Below are positions 24,378 through 32,155 of a stretch of DNA of 64,000 bases, piece by piece. The stretch comes from an uncultured Bacteroides sp. (GTDB taxonomy: Bacteria; Bacteroidota; Bacteroidia; Bacteroidales; Bacteroidaceae), in assembly GCA_947646015.1 (NCBI GenBank), contig CANSEY010000014.1:1-64000 (forward strand), read 5' to 3'. The notes beneath the pieces were generated by a model. It was not told the DNA's origin. It was given only the letters and a program-made list of their open reading frames with translations, and did not search any database. Every line of letters starts with the position of its first letter. The first letter of the stretch is position 1. The position numbers and the translations under genes were made by a program.

Positions 24378-25589
24378 TTAGAATGTATATTGAAGTAAGA
24401 TACTGGCTGAGTGTACGGCTATTCCTAAGTCATCATTGTCACGATCGAGCTGTGTGTCATGACCTGTACGACCAATGTACTGATACATCGCCTGTAACTT
24501 GAGATTACAGTTCTTAAAGAAATAGTTTACTCCTACGGCAGGCATATTCAGAAAGCCATTTGTATCTGTTCCATTCCGGTTGAAGAAATCATAGCGCAGT
24601 GCTGCCTGCAGGCGCGGGGCAACGAAGTACCCACCTTGTACGTATCCTCCTAAGTAATTGTAGGAGTCAGAAATCTTTTGTCGGTTGGTGAATCCTATGT
24701 TCATATAATACATTTCAGCACTCAGATAGAGTTTGTTTTTCAGCATTGCAAATTCAAGTCCGGCACGGAAGTCATTGGTACTTTCATTTTCGCTTTCTAC
24801 ATTCATCGAAGCGGATACTCCGAACATGATTTTATCTTCATGCAGACGGTTCGGATTTCCCTGAGTGGCGGGCATCACGCCTTTGGGCATATAAGTAAAT
24901 CGCCCGGCATAGAGCAGGGAAGGGATGTGCCAATCATCACTCAGCGTCTTTGTAGCCGTATTGACCGAAGCGCCTGTGCCGTTGAACAAACCGATTTCAT
25001 AGCCAAACTTGTCGGCAACCAAACCGTGAATCTCTACTCCCAGATCGAAGCCGGTACCGATATTGGGCGTCACCGCATTCAGTGAATGGGGGAGAATAAC
25101 AGGGGCAGTAAGCGATACAGGCAGTGATGGCAAGAGTGTTTCACCCAATGTCGTCAGATAGGCGTGTGAGAACGGGGTCTTGAACTTGCCGACACGGATC
25201 GCAAATTGTTGTTTCAGCTGTACGTCGAACCACGCTTGCTGTAACAAGGCTCCGCCACTGGCTGCGGCATTCATGGAAAGATTGAACGATACTTTTCCAA
25301 AAGCTTTCCCCGTGAAACCGAGTACGGCGTAAGGGATAGAAAAACCGGAGTTGGCTACATTATCCTGATTGTAGGCTTTGTCCAGTCCTTCCTCGTCATA
25401 CCAGTTGAAATTGCCACTGGTCTGTACAAGCAAATAGGGTTTGAATACAAAGTCTCCTTTTTTGGTCTCAATGGTGAATCCTTCTCTTCCTGCCAATGAA
25501 ACTACGCCGTTTTCCGTATCTTCTTCATGTTGTGCCATAGCGACGAAAGGCAAAGCCGACAGCATGGCAATGAATATATATTTTTTCAT
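24378..25589 (-). CDS. OprO/OprP-like outer-membrane porin
   Basis: A 403-residue beta-barrel with signal peptide MKKYIFIAMLSALPFVAMAQ. It has the Bacteroidetes OprP-like pattern: GFTIETKKGDFVFKPYLLVQTSGNFNW near the start, RVGKFKTPFSHAYLTTLGETLLP in the middle, alternating aromatic strands and a terminal aromatic (LLQYTF). OprP relatives pass phosphate, but that selectivity cannot be assumed here. Embedded between cytochrome and di-heme genes, it may let a metal complex or small electron donor into the periplasm. Spacing to both neighbours is 23-26 bp. Confidence 0.88.
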   Translation of the reverse strand: MKKYIFIAMLSALPFVAMAQHEEDTENGVVSLAGREGFTIETKKGDFVFKPYLLVQTSGNFNWYDEEGLDKAYNQDNVANSGFSIPYAVLGFTGKAFGKVSFNLSMNAAASGGALLQQAWFDVQLKQQFAIRVGKFKTPFSHAYLTTLGETLLPSLPVSLTAPVILPHSLNAVTPNIGTGFDLGVEIHGLVADKFGYEIGLFNGTGASVNTATKTLSDDWHIPSLLYAGRFTYMPKGVMPATQGNPNRLHEDKIMFGVSASMNVESENESTNDFRAGLEFAMLKNKLYLSAEMYYMNIGFTNRQKISDSYNYLGGYVQGGYFVAPRLQAALRYDFFNRNGTDTNGFLNMPAVGVNYFFKNCNLKLQAMYQYIGRTGHDTQLDRDNDDLGIAVHSASILLQYTF

Positions 25590-25615
25590 AATAACTGATA
25601 TATACTGCTTTTTTA

Positions 25616-27046
25616 TTAAAGTGAATTTATAAATGCAATCAATGCGTCGCGGTCTTCTTTACTCATCTTTTTGAATAAGTTTTTTGATGCTTCGCCTTCG
25701 CCGCCATGCCACATGATGGCTTCAGTCAGGTTGCGGGCACGACCGTCGTGCAAGAAGTAAGTGTGTCCGTTCACCTTCTCTTGCAGACCAATTCCCCAAA
25801 GAGGGGTGGTACGCCATTCGTTTCCACGTGCCAGACCGCTGACATAATTGTCGTTCAAACCGACTCCCATGATTTCGGATCCCATATCGTGCAACAGGAA
25901 ATCTGAATAAGGGTGGATGGTTTGTCTGCCCAGCCACGGAAGCTGGGTGTTGTTCAGCAGAACGGTGCCACGGGGTTTGGTGTGCAGGGTAGTTGTATGG
26001 CAGAGGTGACATTTTGCTTGGTAGAAGTTTTGTTCTCCTTTGACCACCTGCGGATCATTAACATTGCGACGGGCCGGAACACTGAGGCACTGCATATAGA
26101 GGTCTACGTCTTCCATCTCCTCGGTGGTAATATCCAGCTGATCATAGGAGAGTCCCATCATGCTTCCTTGGTTGACTTGTATTTGTCCTTCGCAAATCTC
26201 TTCGGGATAACGGCTGTTGGTAACACCCATGTCACTGGAAAAACCGAGTTCTACAGTAAGGTCGGCATGCTGCGCTTTATTGCCGGACAATCCCAGAGAT
26301 CTTACTCCCCGTTCGGTGATGTAGTTGCAACGTCCGCTGATTCCATATTCCGGATAGTTGCTTTTCGCTGCAAGTGCTTCTATTTCGGTAGGGTCCAATG
26401 CCATCATTTGTCCCATACCTACATGGCGCAAGGGGATGCGGACGGTACAAAACAAATCTTCCGGTTTGATTTCTTCGGCATACCATTCGGATATGGTGTA
26501 AGTCGGTTTGCAGAGTTCGTATTTCTCACCGTCCGGGAAGGAGAAACTTTCGTAGGTATATTCTACAGATAATTTTCCCTCCGGTTTTACGCCGTAGATT
26601 GCCTGGTCGTGCAGTACCCGGCCGTAGTCTTGAAAAAATGCACCATTCTTGCGGCTGATATAAACCAGCATGGAAGAGAAACCATAGCTGCCGGAACCAC
26701 CTTCGCTCCATAATGTCGGTTTGGTACGACCGGCATTCCGATGACAGCTACCACAGGAGTAACCGGCATAAACAGGACCGAGTCCGCCGCCATGACCATT
26801 ACCGCTTGTCCGTACATCATCGTAGAGTCTGTCTCCTTGATTGAAACGGTTTTCATAGACACCCGACACCCAGTCTGCCGGAGTGTCGTAGGCTAATGAT
26901 GAGTTCAGAAAATTGGTAGCTGTACCTGCCGACAGAGCGTATCCATCCGGTATCTCTATATCCAAGATGTCAATTCCGTCATTATCGCAAGCGCTGCACG
27001 CCAATATAGAAAGGAGAGAGAATGAATATTTTAGTATGCAATTCAT
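25616..27046 (-). CDS. Di-heme oxidoreductase (DHOR, thiol-oxidoreductase-like) lipoprotein
   Basis: A 476-residue lipoprotein (lipobox ACSAC-DND) of the DUF1111/di-heme oxidoreductase family related to MauG-like di-heme peroxidases. Two heme c motifs are present, CGSCH (about residue 101) and CHLCH (about 348), along with the family segments NQGSMMGLSYDQLDITTEEMEDVDLY, RTTPLWGIG and YFLHDGRARNLTEAIMWHGGEG. This family repeatedly occurs beside imelysin genes in iron-regulated operons of other bacteria, and imelysin lies directly upstream here. A role in redox handling of iron or another metal at the envelope is inferred. Confidence 0.9.
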   Translation of the reverse strand: MNCILKYSFSLLSILACSACDNDGIDILDIEIPDGYALSAGTATNFLNSSLAYDTPADWVSGVYENRFNQGDRLYDDVRTSGNGHGGGLGPVYAGYSCGSCHRNAGRTKPTLWSEGGSGSYGFSSMLVYISRKNGAFFQDYGRVLHDQAIYGVKPEGKLSVEYTYESFSFPDGEKYELCKPTYTISEWYAEEIKPEDLFCTVRIPLRHVGMGQMMALDPTEIEALAAKSNYPEYGISGRCNYITERGVRSLGLSGNKAQHADLTVELGFSSDMGVTNSRYPEEICEGQIQVNQGSMMGLSYDQLDITTEEMEDVDLYMQCLSVPARRNVNDPQVVKGEQNFYQAKCHLCHTTTLHTKPRGTVLLNNTQLPWLGRQTIHPYSDFLLHDMGSEIMGVGLNDNYVSGLARGNEWRTTPLWGIGLQEKVNGHTYFLHDGRARNLTEAIMWHGGEGEASKNLFKKMSKEDRDALIAFINSL

Positions 27047-27089
27047 CTTTAATTGACTTTATTTAAAATAATATGCTCAAACATACCAA

Positions 27090-27129
27090 AGAAGTAAAAG
27101 GAGATTTAGTCAATCTCGCCTTTACTTCT
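27090..27129 (-). other. Intercistronic hairpin between imelysin and DHOR
   Basis: AGAAGTAAAAGGAGATT pairs with AATCTCGCCTTTACTTCT (one bulge) in the 106-bp gap, the only long gap inside this operon. Only a short T run follows on the minus strand, so partial termination or transcript-end protection is more likely than full termination. Confidence 0.6.
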
Positions 27130-27152
27130 ATATGCTTTTATGGGGTAATCCC

Positions 27153-28283
27153 TTATTTCACTTTACGAGCCTGTCCGTCTTTGAAGAGCAGGAATTCCAG
27201 TGTGTGGAAACCGCGTACATTCTGAGCGGCTGCGATACCTTCGTTGTCTTCATCATAGTCACCGCTCCAGTTCAGCTGGTCCCAGTCTCCTGAATTCAGA
27301 AGCTGTACGATAGCGTTCTGGTCTAGTGGCCAGCTGTCCATATTCGGGTCAAGACCCAGGCTGGCAACCGGACCAAACAAGAAGGCTTCACTGACTTCCC
27401 ATGGCTGGCGTGCCTGTAACCAAGCGTCACACGCTGTTTCAAAAGCTGTATTGGATGGAGAATTGGAAAGAGCTATCACTGCATCATATAACGCATCTAC
27501 TTTACTTTTCAGTGATGCGTAAGTCGGCAATACGACTACTTCAACGTAAGTTTTTACCACCGGCTGAAGTATGGCATCAGAGTTAATGCTTGCTGTACTT
27601 CCGATATAAGAGTTCAACTCTTTCAGTACAGTTTCCAAATCTGAACAGGCTTCCATGGCTTCTTCTGCTTCCAAACTGTTGATGTTGTTGCGGAAAGGTT
27701 GTGGAATACCCCAGATGGCAGTCGCTGCCTTATTGATGGCTTGTTTTACATTGTTGTTCAATGTTGAATTGCTGCCTTCGATAATTTTTGAGATAGAATT
27801 ATCGGCAACGGTTCCATCAAGTGTTCCGTAATAAGCATTGCGGATAGAATAGATGTTATTTCTATAGTCTTCGCGGGAGTGCCAGCTATACCATGATTCT
27901 ACGGCATAAATTGCTTCCTGAATATTTCCGGCTTTATATTTGCTCACCGGGTCGCCTATTTTCTGTGAACCTACTTCACCGGCAATATCAATACAACCTT
28001 CGATGATTTGCTGTACACAGGTCTTGGCAGTTGTGAATTCACCGTTATGGTTGATAAAAGCGTCTCCATATCCGCCTGTTGTCCAGGCTGCCTGAAGGTT
28101 TGTTGCATCTGTTTGCAGAAGGCGGCCTACATTTTTCATATAGTTGTGCCAGCTTGTTGCATTCTCTGAGTTGTAGTCGATATCAGCAGCAGATACTTCA
28201 TTATCATCATCATTACTACAGGAAGTAGCTGTAAATGCCAGTCCTAACATAAGGGCTGCAACATAGAAAAAACTTTTTTTCAT
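27153..28283 (-). CDS. Imelysin (M75-like) iron-regulated lipoprotein
   Basis: A 376-residue lipoprotein. The start at 28283 is set by the signal peptide MKKSFFYVAALMLGLAFTATSC. The helical imelysin fold is recognised by VRGFHTLEFLLF near the C-terminus, containing the GxHxxE signature, and by WPLDQNAIVQLLNSG and VSEAFLFGPVASLGLDPNMDSWP. Imelysins (EfeO/IrpA relatives) bind periplasmic or surface iron or heme and are often Fur-regulated; peptidase activity is doubtful for most members. With the DHOR and porins, this suggests an envelope metal-acquisition operon. Confidence 0.92.
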   Translation of the reverse strand: MKKSFFYVAALMLGLAFTATSCSNDDDNEVSAADIDYNSENATSWHNYMKNVGRLLQTDATNLQAAWTTGGYGDAFINHNGEFTTAKTCVQQIIEGCIDIAGEVGSQKIGDPVSKYKAGNIQEAIYAVESWYSWHSREDYRNNIYSIRNAYYGTLDGTVADNSISKIIEGSNSTLNNNVKQAINKAATAIWGIPQPFRNNINSLEAEEAMEACSDLETVLKELNSYIGSTASINSDAILQPVVKTYVEVVVLPTYASLKSKVDALYDAVIALSNSPSNTAFETACDAWLQARQPWEVSEAFLFGPVASLGLDPNMDSWPLDQNAIVQLLNSGDWDQLNWSGDYDEDNEGIAAAQNVRGFHTLEFLLFKDGQARKVK

Positions 28284-28312
28284 CGTATAAAAATTAATTA
28301 ATAGATTGTTTC

Positions 28313-29641
28313 TTATTTCTTGATAAACCATCCGACATAAGCAATGCCGATAGAGAATTCGTTTTCGCTGTTGTATTTTCCGGTTCCGAATACTTTGCTT
28401 GTTCCGATCTGCCGTGTCGAGTAGTCAGCTTTTACTACCAGATTAGGGAGAGCATACCAGTTCAATCCGGCTGTCCACATACTGACCTGACAACGCTTTT
28501 CCATTGTCTGTCCTTTTTCTCCTTTTTCCTGCGGATTGTAGTATTCGTATCGGGCAAACGGATAGATCACAGGAACTTTATTGTTTTTGAAAAGAGAACT
28601 GATGTTGAAACCTGCTTCGGCTGCATAGCTTACAGCATTTTTTGCAACAGGAATTAGCCGGCTGTAAGGAGATTTATTCGATTGTCCGATATTCACTTTA
28701 CTGACTCCGGTAGAATTGCCCAGATTTCCATAAACGATATTACCACGTGCAATTACATATTTATTGCGGTATTGTGCATCTGCCGTGAATATTCTCAACG
28801 GGACTTTACTTGAATAACTATCAAGTTTGTCTGAATTGGAGCCCGCATCGGCACAATAGTAGAATGACGCACCTACACGCAAACCGGGAACGCCTTTGTA
28901 ATCCAGGCGTGCTACATAAGCCGGAGACGAGAAGTTGTCTTCTTCAAATATACCTTGTTTGCCACCGGCTACCCATGTGTTGCGGTCAAAACCATTCGGA
29001 TTCAAACCTGCCACAATCATGGCCTGATAATCGAAACTGGCATACCCTTTTCCGAAGGAACCGAAGAATTCCAGACCGTTCTCATGCCAAGTGGAAGGAA
29101 GGATTGTTGTTTCACCTTCCGGACGGGATGTTCCGAAGAAGTTGACCGGCTCATGATGTGAATTGGTTAATCCCACAGGGACAATGATATGTCCGGCACG
29201 TACATTGAAAGACCGATGGATCAGGCGTGTGATGTGGAACTGTTCAATAGCGACTTCGCCACCTTTTTCCACCTCTGTTTCATATTCACCGTTTTCGGAG
29301 TTCTCCAGCTCAAAAGCTGTGCCTGTACCGCCGGATTCAAACTCTATTTCTGCTCCGAGTATCCATTTCGATGTAAATTTATAATCGAAAGCAAGTACGA
29401 AACGGGGGATGGATATGGTATTCCTTTTTTTGTTAGGGTTACCGTCATTTCCTCCATAGAAGCGGTTTATACCATAGTCCTTGAAGTTAGCGACCATCTC
29501 TCCGTATCCGCCAAAACGGAACTTTGAATACTCCTCTGTAGAAGGCTTGTCGTTTTTAGAATTATCTTTCGTTTCCTGAGCCGAAAGTGTGTAGAAAGAG
29601 GACAGGAAGCAAAGAACAACGATTGCAGTTAATTTTCTCAT
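28313..29641 (-). CDS. Outer-membrane porin, first gene of imelysin operon
   Basis: A 442-residue beta-barrel. The start at 29641 gives signal peptide MRKLTAIVVLCFLSSFYTLSAQ and lies just after the promoter. A charged linker (KDNSKNDKPSTEEYSK) precedes FRFGGYGEMVANF, and the barrel strands include KWILGAEIEFESGG and RAGHIIVPVGLTNSHHEPVNFFGTSRPE, ending FSIGIAYVGWFIKK. This is a Bacteroidetes OprP-superfamily or autotransporter-like porin; the subfamily is uncertain. The HisHis in the constriction-like loop (NSHHEP) could contact a metal. It heads a seven-gene minus-strand unit. Confidence 0.85.
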   Translation of the reverse strand: MRKLTAIVVLCFLSSFYTLSAQETKDNSKNDKPSTEEYSKFRFGGYGEMVANFKDYGINRFYGGNDGNPNKKRNTISIPRFVLAFDYKFTSKWILGAEIEFESGGTGTAFELENSENGEYETEVEKGGEVAIEQFHITRLIHRSFNVRAGHIIVPVGLTNSHHEPVNFFGTSRPEGETTILPSTWHENGLEFFGSFGKGYASFDYQAMIVAGLNPNGFDRNTWVAGGKQGIFEEDNFSSPAYVARLDYKGVPGLRVGASFYYCADAGSNSDKLDSYSSKVPLRIFTADAQYRNKYVIARGNIVYGNLGNSTGVSKVNIGQSNKSPYSRLIPVAKNAVSYAAEAGFNISSLFKNNKVPVIYPFARYEYYNPQEKGEKGQTMEKRCQVSMWTAGLNWYALPNLVVKADYSTRQIGTSKVFGTGKYNSENEFSIGIAYVGWFIKK

Positions 29642-29664
29642 CTTTTTAATAATTTTATCGACTG

Positions 29665-29710
29665 CAAAGTTATATGAGGTTAAAAAGGCTGGCAATACCT
29701 AAAAGTAGGC
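29665..29710 (-). promoter_or_regulatory. Promoter of imelysin operon with shared -33 dyad
   Basis: On the minus strand GCCTACTTTTAGGTATTGCC (29691-29710) is an interrupted dyad providing the -33 ATTG, then 20 nt to TAACTTTG (29665-29672). A further AATTACCTACATATA lies about 25 bp upstream, the same double arrangement as at the calycin lipoprotein promoter. Confidence 0.78.
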
Positions 29711-29793
29711 ATAGTTATTTCTTAAATTCAGTATATGTAGGTAATTTTTAGCTAAGAATGGGAAGTAAGGAAATTTAAAAGGGTAAATGAGTA

Positions 29794-29850
29794 AAAGGTG
29801 CATATCAGCATTTTTGCTTTTTTGCTGATATACACCTTCTTTTGTTTTTA
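29794..29850. terminator. Hairpin terminator after DoxD/DoxA gene
   Basis: AAGGTGCATATCAGCA pairs with TGCTGATATACACCTT (one mismatch) with T runs on both sides. It ends the DoxD/DoxA gene on the minus strand. Confidence 0.7.
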
Positions 29851-29867
29851 GATTTTTCTGACTTGCT

Positions 29868-30893
29868 TTATTTGACAGTAATATTCTCTTTCCAGGTTAT
29901 ACCACTTATATCTGTCAGAATTAGTTCGTAGTCACCTTTGGGCAAGTCCACAAAAACATCACTTCTGATTGTAAGGGTTGCTTTACTTCCCAAAGGAATG
30001 ATGAGGCTGTGCTTTCCCGGAGCTACTTTGGCTACATAGTCATTTTTTATTCGGGTAAGTGGGAAGCGGGCTAGCTCTTCTCCATTCTTTTGAAGTATTG
30101 TTTTTCCATTCTCGTCTTTTAGTGTTATGCCGATCAGGAAGGAACCGTACACGTCGGCTCCTTCTATCCGGTATACTTTGAACGTGAGGATATCCTCTTG
30201 AATCTTTGCGTTGGATATTTCCAGTTCCGGTTTGACCGATTTGTTGTGCAAAGGTCCCCAAACACCGTTATGGAAGACTTGGTTAGTATATAAGGTCAGT
30301 ATGAAAAGCAGTACTGCACCGCTTATTGCGACTTTACTGAATTGCTTGATAGATAGTGGAAGTTCACCGGAAGTAAGCCATACAAGCCATTTGTTCTTGG
30401 AAAGTTTAGGCAATAACAGATAATCCAAAGAATATTTTCCGCCGCCGGACAGGAAAATAGTGAATCCGGCTGACACTCCCAAGATGCCGATTTGCCATTC
30501 GTCGAGGCAGGTAGTACCCAGCCAGCCGGAGCCTAAAAGAATGCCGAATGCCAGACTGAATACGCCGATACTCATTAATCGTGTGAAGAAACCGAGCATA
30601 TAGAGTAACCCGACGATGCCTTCTACTAATGTGAAAATTACCATTGCCCACCAAAGTAAATCCGGTGTGCTGACCAAGTATTCAATAATCGGTTTGATAC
30701 CAATGGAATTGGGAAGGAAATGATTGAACTTTTCTCCAATGTATCCGGTTCCATCCGGAATGAGTTTGTTTTCAAGGACGAGTCTGCGCCAAAAAGCTGA
30801 GAAATAAGTCCAGCCGACGATCAGTCGTAAGGAGAGAGTGAAAATGCCCGCAAGTACGTAGGCTTTGGATGGTTCTTGTTGTTGTGTCAGCAT
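29868..30893 (-). CDS. DoxD-DoxA fusion membrane protein
   Basis: A 341-residue protein joining a DoxX/DoxD-like four-helix membrane domain (about 10-170: LRLIVGWTYFSAFWRR, WAMVIFTLVEGIVGLLYMLGFFTRLMS) to a DoxA-like C-terminal domain (about 200-341) that is probably periplasmic. In Acidianus DoxD and DoxA form thiosulfate:quinone oxidoreductase; in Bacteroides the substrate is untested and may be another sulfur compound or a quinone-linked stress role. The start at 30893 (MLTQQQEP) is preferred to one 36 codons upstream because the extension is unlike the family and covers the upstream inverted repeat. Followed by its own terminator. Confidence 0.82.
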   Translation of the reverse strand: MLTQQQEPSKAYVLAGIFTLSLRLIVGWTYFSAFWRRLVLENKLIPDGTGYIGEKFNHFLPNSIGIKPIIEYLVSTPDLLWWAMVIFTLVEGIVGLLYMLGFFTRLMSIGVFSLAFGILLGSGWLGTTCLDEWQIGILGVSAGFTIFLSGGGKYSLDYLLLPKLSKNKWLVWLTSGELPLSIKQFSKVAISGAVLLFILTLYTNQVFHNGVWGPLHNKSVKPELEISNAKIQEDILTFKVYRIEGADVYGSFLIGITLKDENGKTILQKNGEELARFPLTRIKNDYVAKVAPGKHSLIIPLGSKATLTIRSDVFVDLPKGDYELILTDISGITWKENITVK

Positions 30894-30920
30894 ACTGTTT
30901 GTTGTTAGTTTGTTATTGAG

Positions 30921-30995
30921 AGAATCGTTTCTTATTAGAACAAGTTTCCAGTGGAAAATGTTTTTGTGAAAACCTGTTTTTTTTGAAACGATTCT
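30921..30995. repeat. 11-bp inverted repeat flanking doxDA promoter region
   Basis: AGAATCGTTTC (30921-30931) and its exact complement GAAACGATTCT (30985-30995), 53 bp apart, between doxDA and DUF2023. It may be two operator sites for a looping or cooperative regulator; no T run supports a terminator. Confidence 0.55.
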
Positions 30996-31046
30996 ACTCA
31001 AGATAAACTACATACAAAACAAAGCTAACAATGCAAAAGTTATTCT

Positions 31047-31409
31047 TTAAACGGCTATCTTTATACCTTCTTTTTTATTACAATACCGTTTGCATTGTTG
31101 GCAAAGGTCGTATCCCAGCATGGCTCCCAAGATGAAGTCCTCTTCGGCAGACAGTTGATTCAAGGGGCGAATGATGATATGCCGCATGGCTTCCATACAT
31201 TCGGGTTTGCCGAAAAACAGATTAATCTTGTTAGTACCTACTTCTTGTATCATATAACTGATCTTCTGATTCTTCAGCCGGCGGATGGCAAACTCTTCGT
31301 GCTCTCTGCTCATCGTATAGAGTACCATGTTGCGTACGCCTTTCTTGAACTCATAAATGTGGTTGAGGAAAATCCGGATTTCTCCGGGAATGATTCTTTC
31401 GGTAGCCAT
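31047..31409 (-). CDS. DUF2023 protein
   Basis: A 120-residue cytoplasmic protein of the DUF2023 family, which typically accompanies flavodoxin in Bacteroidetes and some other anaerobes. Recognisable parts are IRIFLNHIYEFKKGVRNMVLYT, NKINLFFGKPECMEAM and EDFILGAMLGYDLCQQCKRYC. The C-terminal CQQCKRYC motif (CxxCxxxC) may bind a metal or act as a thiol pair. It follows flavodoxin by 33 bp and is probably cotranscribed, so a role in flavodoxin maturation or electron transfer is likely but unproven. Confidence 0.88.
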   Translation of the reverse strand: MATERIIPGEIRIFLNHIYEFKKGVRNMVLYTMSREHEEFAIRRLKNQKISYMIQEVGTNKINLFFGKPECMEAMRHIIIRPLNQLSAEEDFILGAMLGYDLCQQCKRYCNKKEGIKIAV

Positions 31410-31442
31410 GATGTAAACTGTTATTTTATATGGAGATAAAGA

Positions 31443-31949
31443 TTAGCTGATTTCTTGTTTTACTTGTTCAACCCATGCGCTGATACGTTCATCTGTCTGA
31501 CCGTCTTCATTGACTTCGTCGAGTGGAAGACCTACGAACTTGCCATTAACGACAGCGATAGAAGAATCGAATGTATAACCGGCTGTGTCCACCGCTCCAC
31601 AGAATTTGCAGCGCGTATCTTTCAGTTCTTCATAAAGAATACCGATAGCATCACAGAACGTATCGCTGTAAGAATCGGAATCACCACAACCGAACAAGGC
31701 TACATATTTGTGAGACAGATCGCATTTCTTTAAAATTTTAATTCCGTCGTACCAGTCATCCTGTAATTCACCGGCTCCCCATGTGGAACTGCCTAGTACC
31801 AGTACATCATATTCACCGACCAAAGCTTCAGTGAGTTTGGATACATCATAAATATGTGCGGAAGGAACATCTAGTTTCTCTGCAATCCGACGGGCAAGGT
31901 CTTCTGTTGTTCCGGTAGTGGAACCGTAAAATACTCCAATTTTATTCAT
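31443..31949 (-). CDS. fldA: Flavodoxin, long-chain type
   Basis: A 168-residue FMN electron carrier that replaces ferredoxin under iron limitation. The FMN phosphate loop GSTTGTTEDLA is at residues 9-19. The SSTWGAGELQDDWYDG loop (about 56-71) supplies the aromatic flavin contact, and GCGDSDSYSDTFCDAIGILYEEL (about 89-111) is the long-chain insertion region. The start at 31949 (MNKIGVFYG) fits the family. The promoter shows a textbook TATAAATGGGGATTT element 20 nt before TATCTTTG. DUF2023 follows. Since flavodoxin is classically induced by iron shortage, it anchors the interpretation of the shared motif. Confidence 0.96.
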   Translation of the reverse strand: MNKIGVFYGSTTGTTEDLARRIAEKLDVPSAHIYDVSKLTEALVGEYDVLVLGSSTWGAGELQDDWYDGIKILKKCDLSHKYVALFGCGDSDSYSDTFCDAIGILYEELKDTRCKFCGAVDTAGYTFDSSIAVVNGKFVGLPLDEVNEDGQTDERISAWVEQVKQEIS

Positions 31950-31976
31950 CTTTGATTCTATTTTAATGTGATGGTG

Positions 31977-32054
31977 CAAAGATAAAGGGTCTCGGAGAAA
32001 TAGGAAATCCCCATTTATAGTGGAATAATTGCTTTATTCTCATTATAAATGGGG
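31977..32054. promoter_or_regulatory. Flavodoxin promoter with divergent copy of shared motif
   Basis: Minus strand: CTATAAATGGGGATTT (32005-32020), 20 nt, TATCTTTG (31977-31984). A second copy on the plus strand, TATAAATGGGG (32044-32054), makes an 11-bp inverted repeat with CCCCATTTATA (32009-32019), centre to centre about 35 bp. The plus copy faces the LruC gene but lies too far upstream to be its -33 box. Confidence 0.75.
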
Positions 32055-32155
32055 ATGTTCTCTCGCTTTTTTTCTACAAGAAATGCAACTTTTATTAAAG
32101 TTGTTTTTAAATAATGTATTATCTTTGCAGAGATCAAAACAGACACATATACTAT

